A DNA stretch of 6,065 nt from Pseudobdellovibrionaceae bacterium (GTDB lineage Bacteria; Bdellovibrionota; Bdellovibrionia; Bdellovibrionales; JAMPXM01), in NCBI GenBank assembly GCA_016791465.1, contig JAEUWE010000144.1:1-6065 (forward strand). Reading direction: 5' to 3'. Each line of letters begins with the position of its first letter. The stretch's first letter is position 1. The translations under genes and the position numbers were made by a program. The notes below the pieces were generated by a model. That model was not told the DNA's origin, searched no databases, and saw only the letters and a program-made list of their open reading frames with translations. Shown one piece after another: positions 5,734 through 6,065 of this stretch.

Positions 5734-6065
5734 ATGCATCCATGGCACGACGTCGAAATTGGTGACAACGCCCCCAACATTATCCAAGTCATTATCGAGG
5801 TCCCAAAAGGCTCCAAGAACAAGTACGAACTGCATAAACCAAGCGGCCTCCTCAAGGTCGATCGCGTTCTGTTCTCAAGCGTACACTACCCCGCGAACTA
5901 CGGTTTTATTCCGCAGAGCTACTGCGAAGACCACGATCCACTCGACGTCTTGGTTCTTGGACAAGAATCGGTTGTGCCTCTCACCATCATGGAAGCAAAA
6001 CCAATTGGCGTTATGAAAATGAGCGATCAAGGCGAAGCCGATGACAAGATCATCGCCGTCCATGC
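5734..6065 (+). CDS. ppa: Family I inorganic pyrophosphatase, N-terminal part (runs off right edge)
   Basis: One hundred and ten complete codons of a soluble Mg-dependent inorganic pyrophosphatase, which hydrolyses diphosphate to two phosphates in the cytoplasm and pulls biosynthetic reactions forward. The active-site residues known from E. coli PPase can be placed by eye: Glu22, Lys30, Glu32 (VPKGSKNKYELHK region), Arg44, Tyr52 and Tyr56 (HYPANYGF), Asp66, Asp68 and Asp71 (EDHDPLDVLV), and Asp98, Asp103 and Lys105 (KMSDQGEADDKIIAV). All are present, so the enzyme should be active. The beginning MHPWHDVEIGDNAPN differs from the E. coli form and resembles versions in other bacterial groups and in plants. 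It is transcribed away from the minus-strand operon and is probably a housekeeping neighbour rather than part of it. The C-terminal portion lies outside the window. Confidence 0.95.
   Translation, partial: MHPWHDVEIGDNAPNIIQVIIEVPKGSKNKYELHKPSGLLKVDRVLFSSVHYPANYGFIPQSYCEDHDPLDVLVLGQESVVPLTIMEAKPIGVMKMSDQGEADDKIIAVH

Noticed and set aside
1..6065. Search for CRISPR arrays, tRNA/rRNA genes, insertion sequences and att sites
   Set aside because: No regular repeats, cloverleaf-like segments, transposase motifs or terminal inverted repeats were seen by eye. Coding sequence fills nearly all of the window.

Overview
The window looks like chromosomal DNA of a Gram-negative bacterium with roughly 50-55% GC. 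It holds six genes packed head to tail on the minus strand and one divergent gene on the plus strand. The N-terminus of the FtsX/MacB-type permease and the gene style remind me of Bdellovibrionota/Oligoflexia-like or other former deltaproteobacterial genomes. That assignment is a weak inference, because no rRNA or marker gene is present.

Layout from right to left on the minus strand: (1) an SDR-family oxidoreductase with an atypical active site, 5563-4718; (2) a luciferase-like (LuxA-like) flavin monooxygenase with a TTG start, 4721-3456; (3) an asparaginase II / Rhizobium etli AnsA-type amidohydrolase, 3455-2397; (4) an aldehyde dehydrogenase closely resembling ALDH8A1 / 2-aminomuconate (or 2-hydroxymuconate) semialdehyde dehydrogenase, 2400-925; (5) a short HlyD/MacA-type membrane fusion protein with no coiled-coil hairpin, 909-124; (6) the first 40 residues of an ABC transporter permease, 121-1, running off the left edge. 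The junctions are a 4-nt overlap, 0 nt, a 4-nt overlap, 15 nt and 2 nt. No terminator or internal promoter space is visible, so they most likely form one operon that is translationally coupled through its first four genes.

On the plus strand, 5734 to the right edge is the N-terminal part of a family I inorganic pyrophosphatase (ppa). The 170-bp divergent intergenic region (5564-5733) holds candidate promoters for both directions and a 31-bp imperfect palindrome between them.

How the genes may work together (inference): four soluble enzymes (a reductase-like SDR, a flavin oxygenase, an amide hydrolase and a semialdehyde dehydrogenase) are co-expressed with an envelope ABC export or lipid-trafficking pair. 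The ALDH points to oxidation of a muconate-type semialdehyde, as in tryptophan/kynurenine or aminophenol breakdown. No ring-cleavage dioxygenase, decarboxylase or kynurenine gene is present in the window, so the substrate remains unknown. The combination does not match a pathway I recognise and is the best candidate here for an undescribed system.
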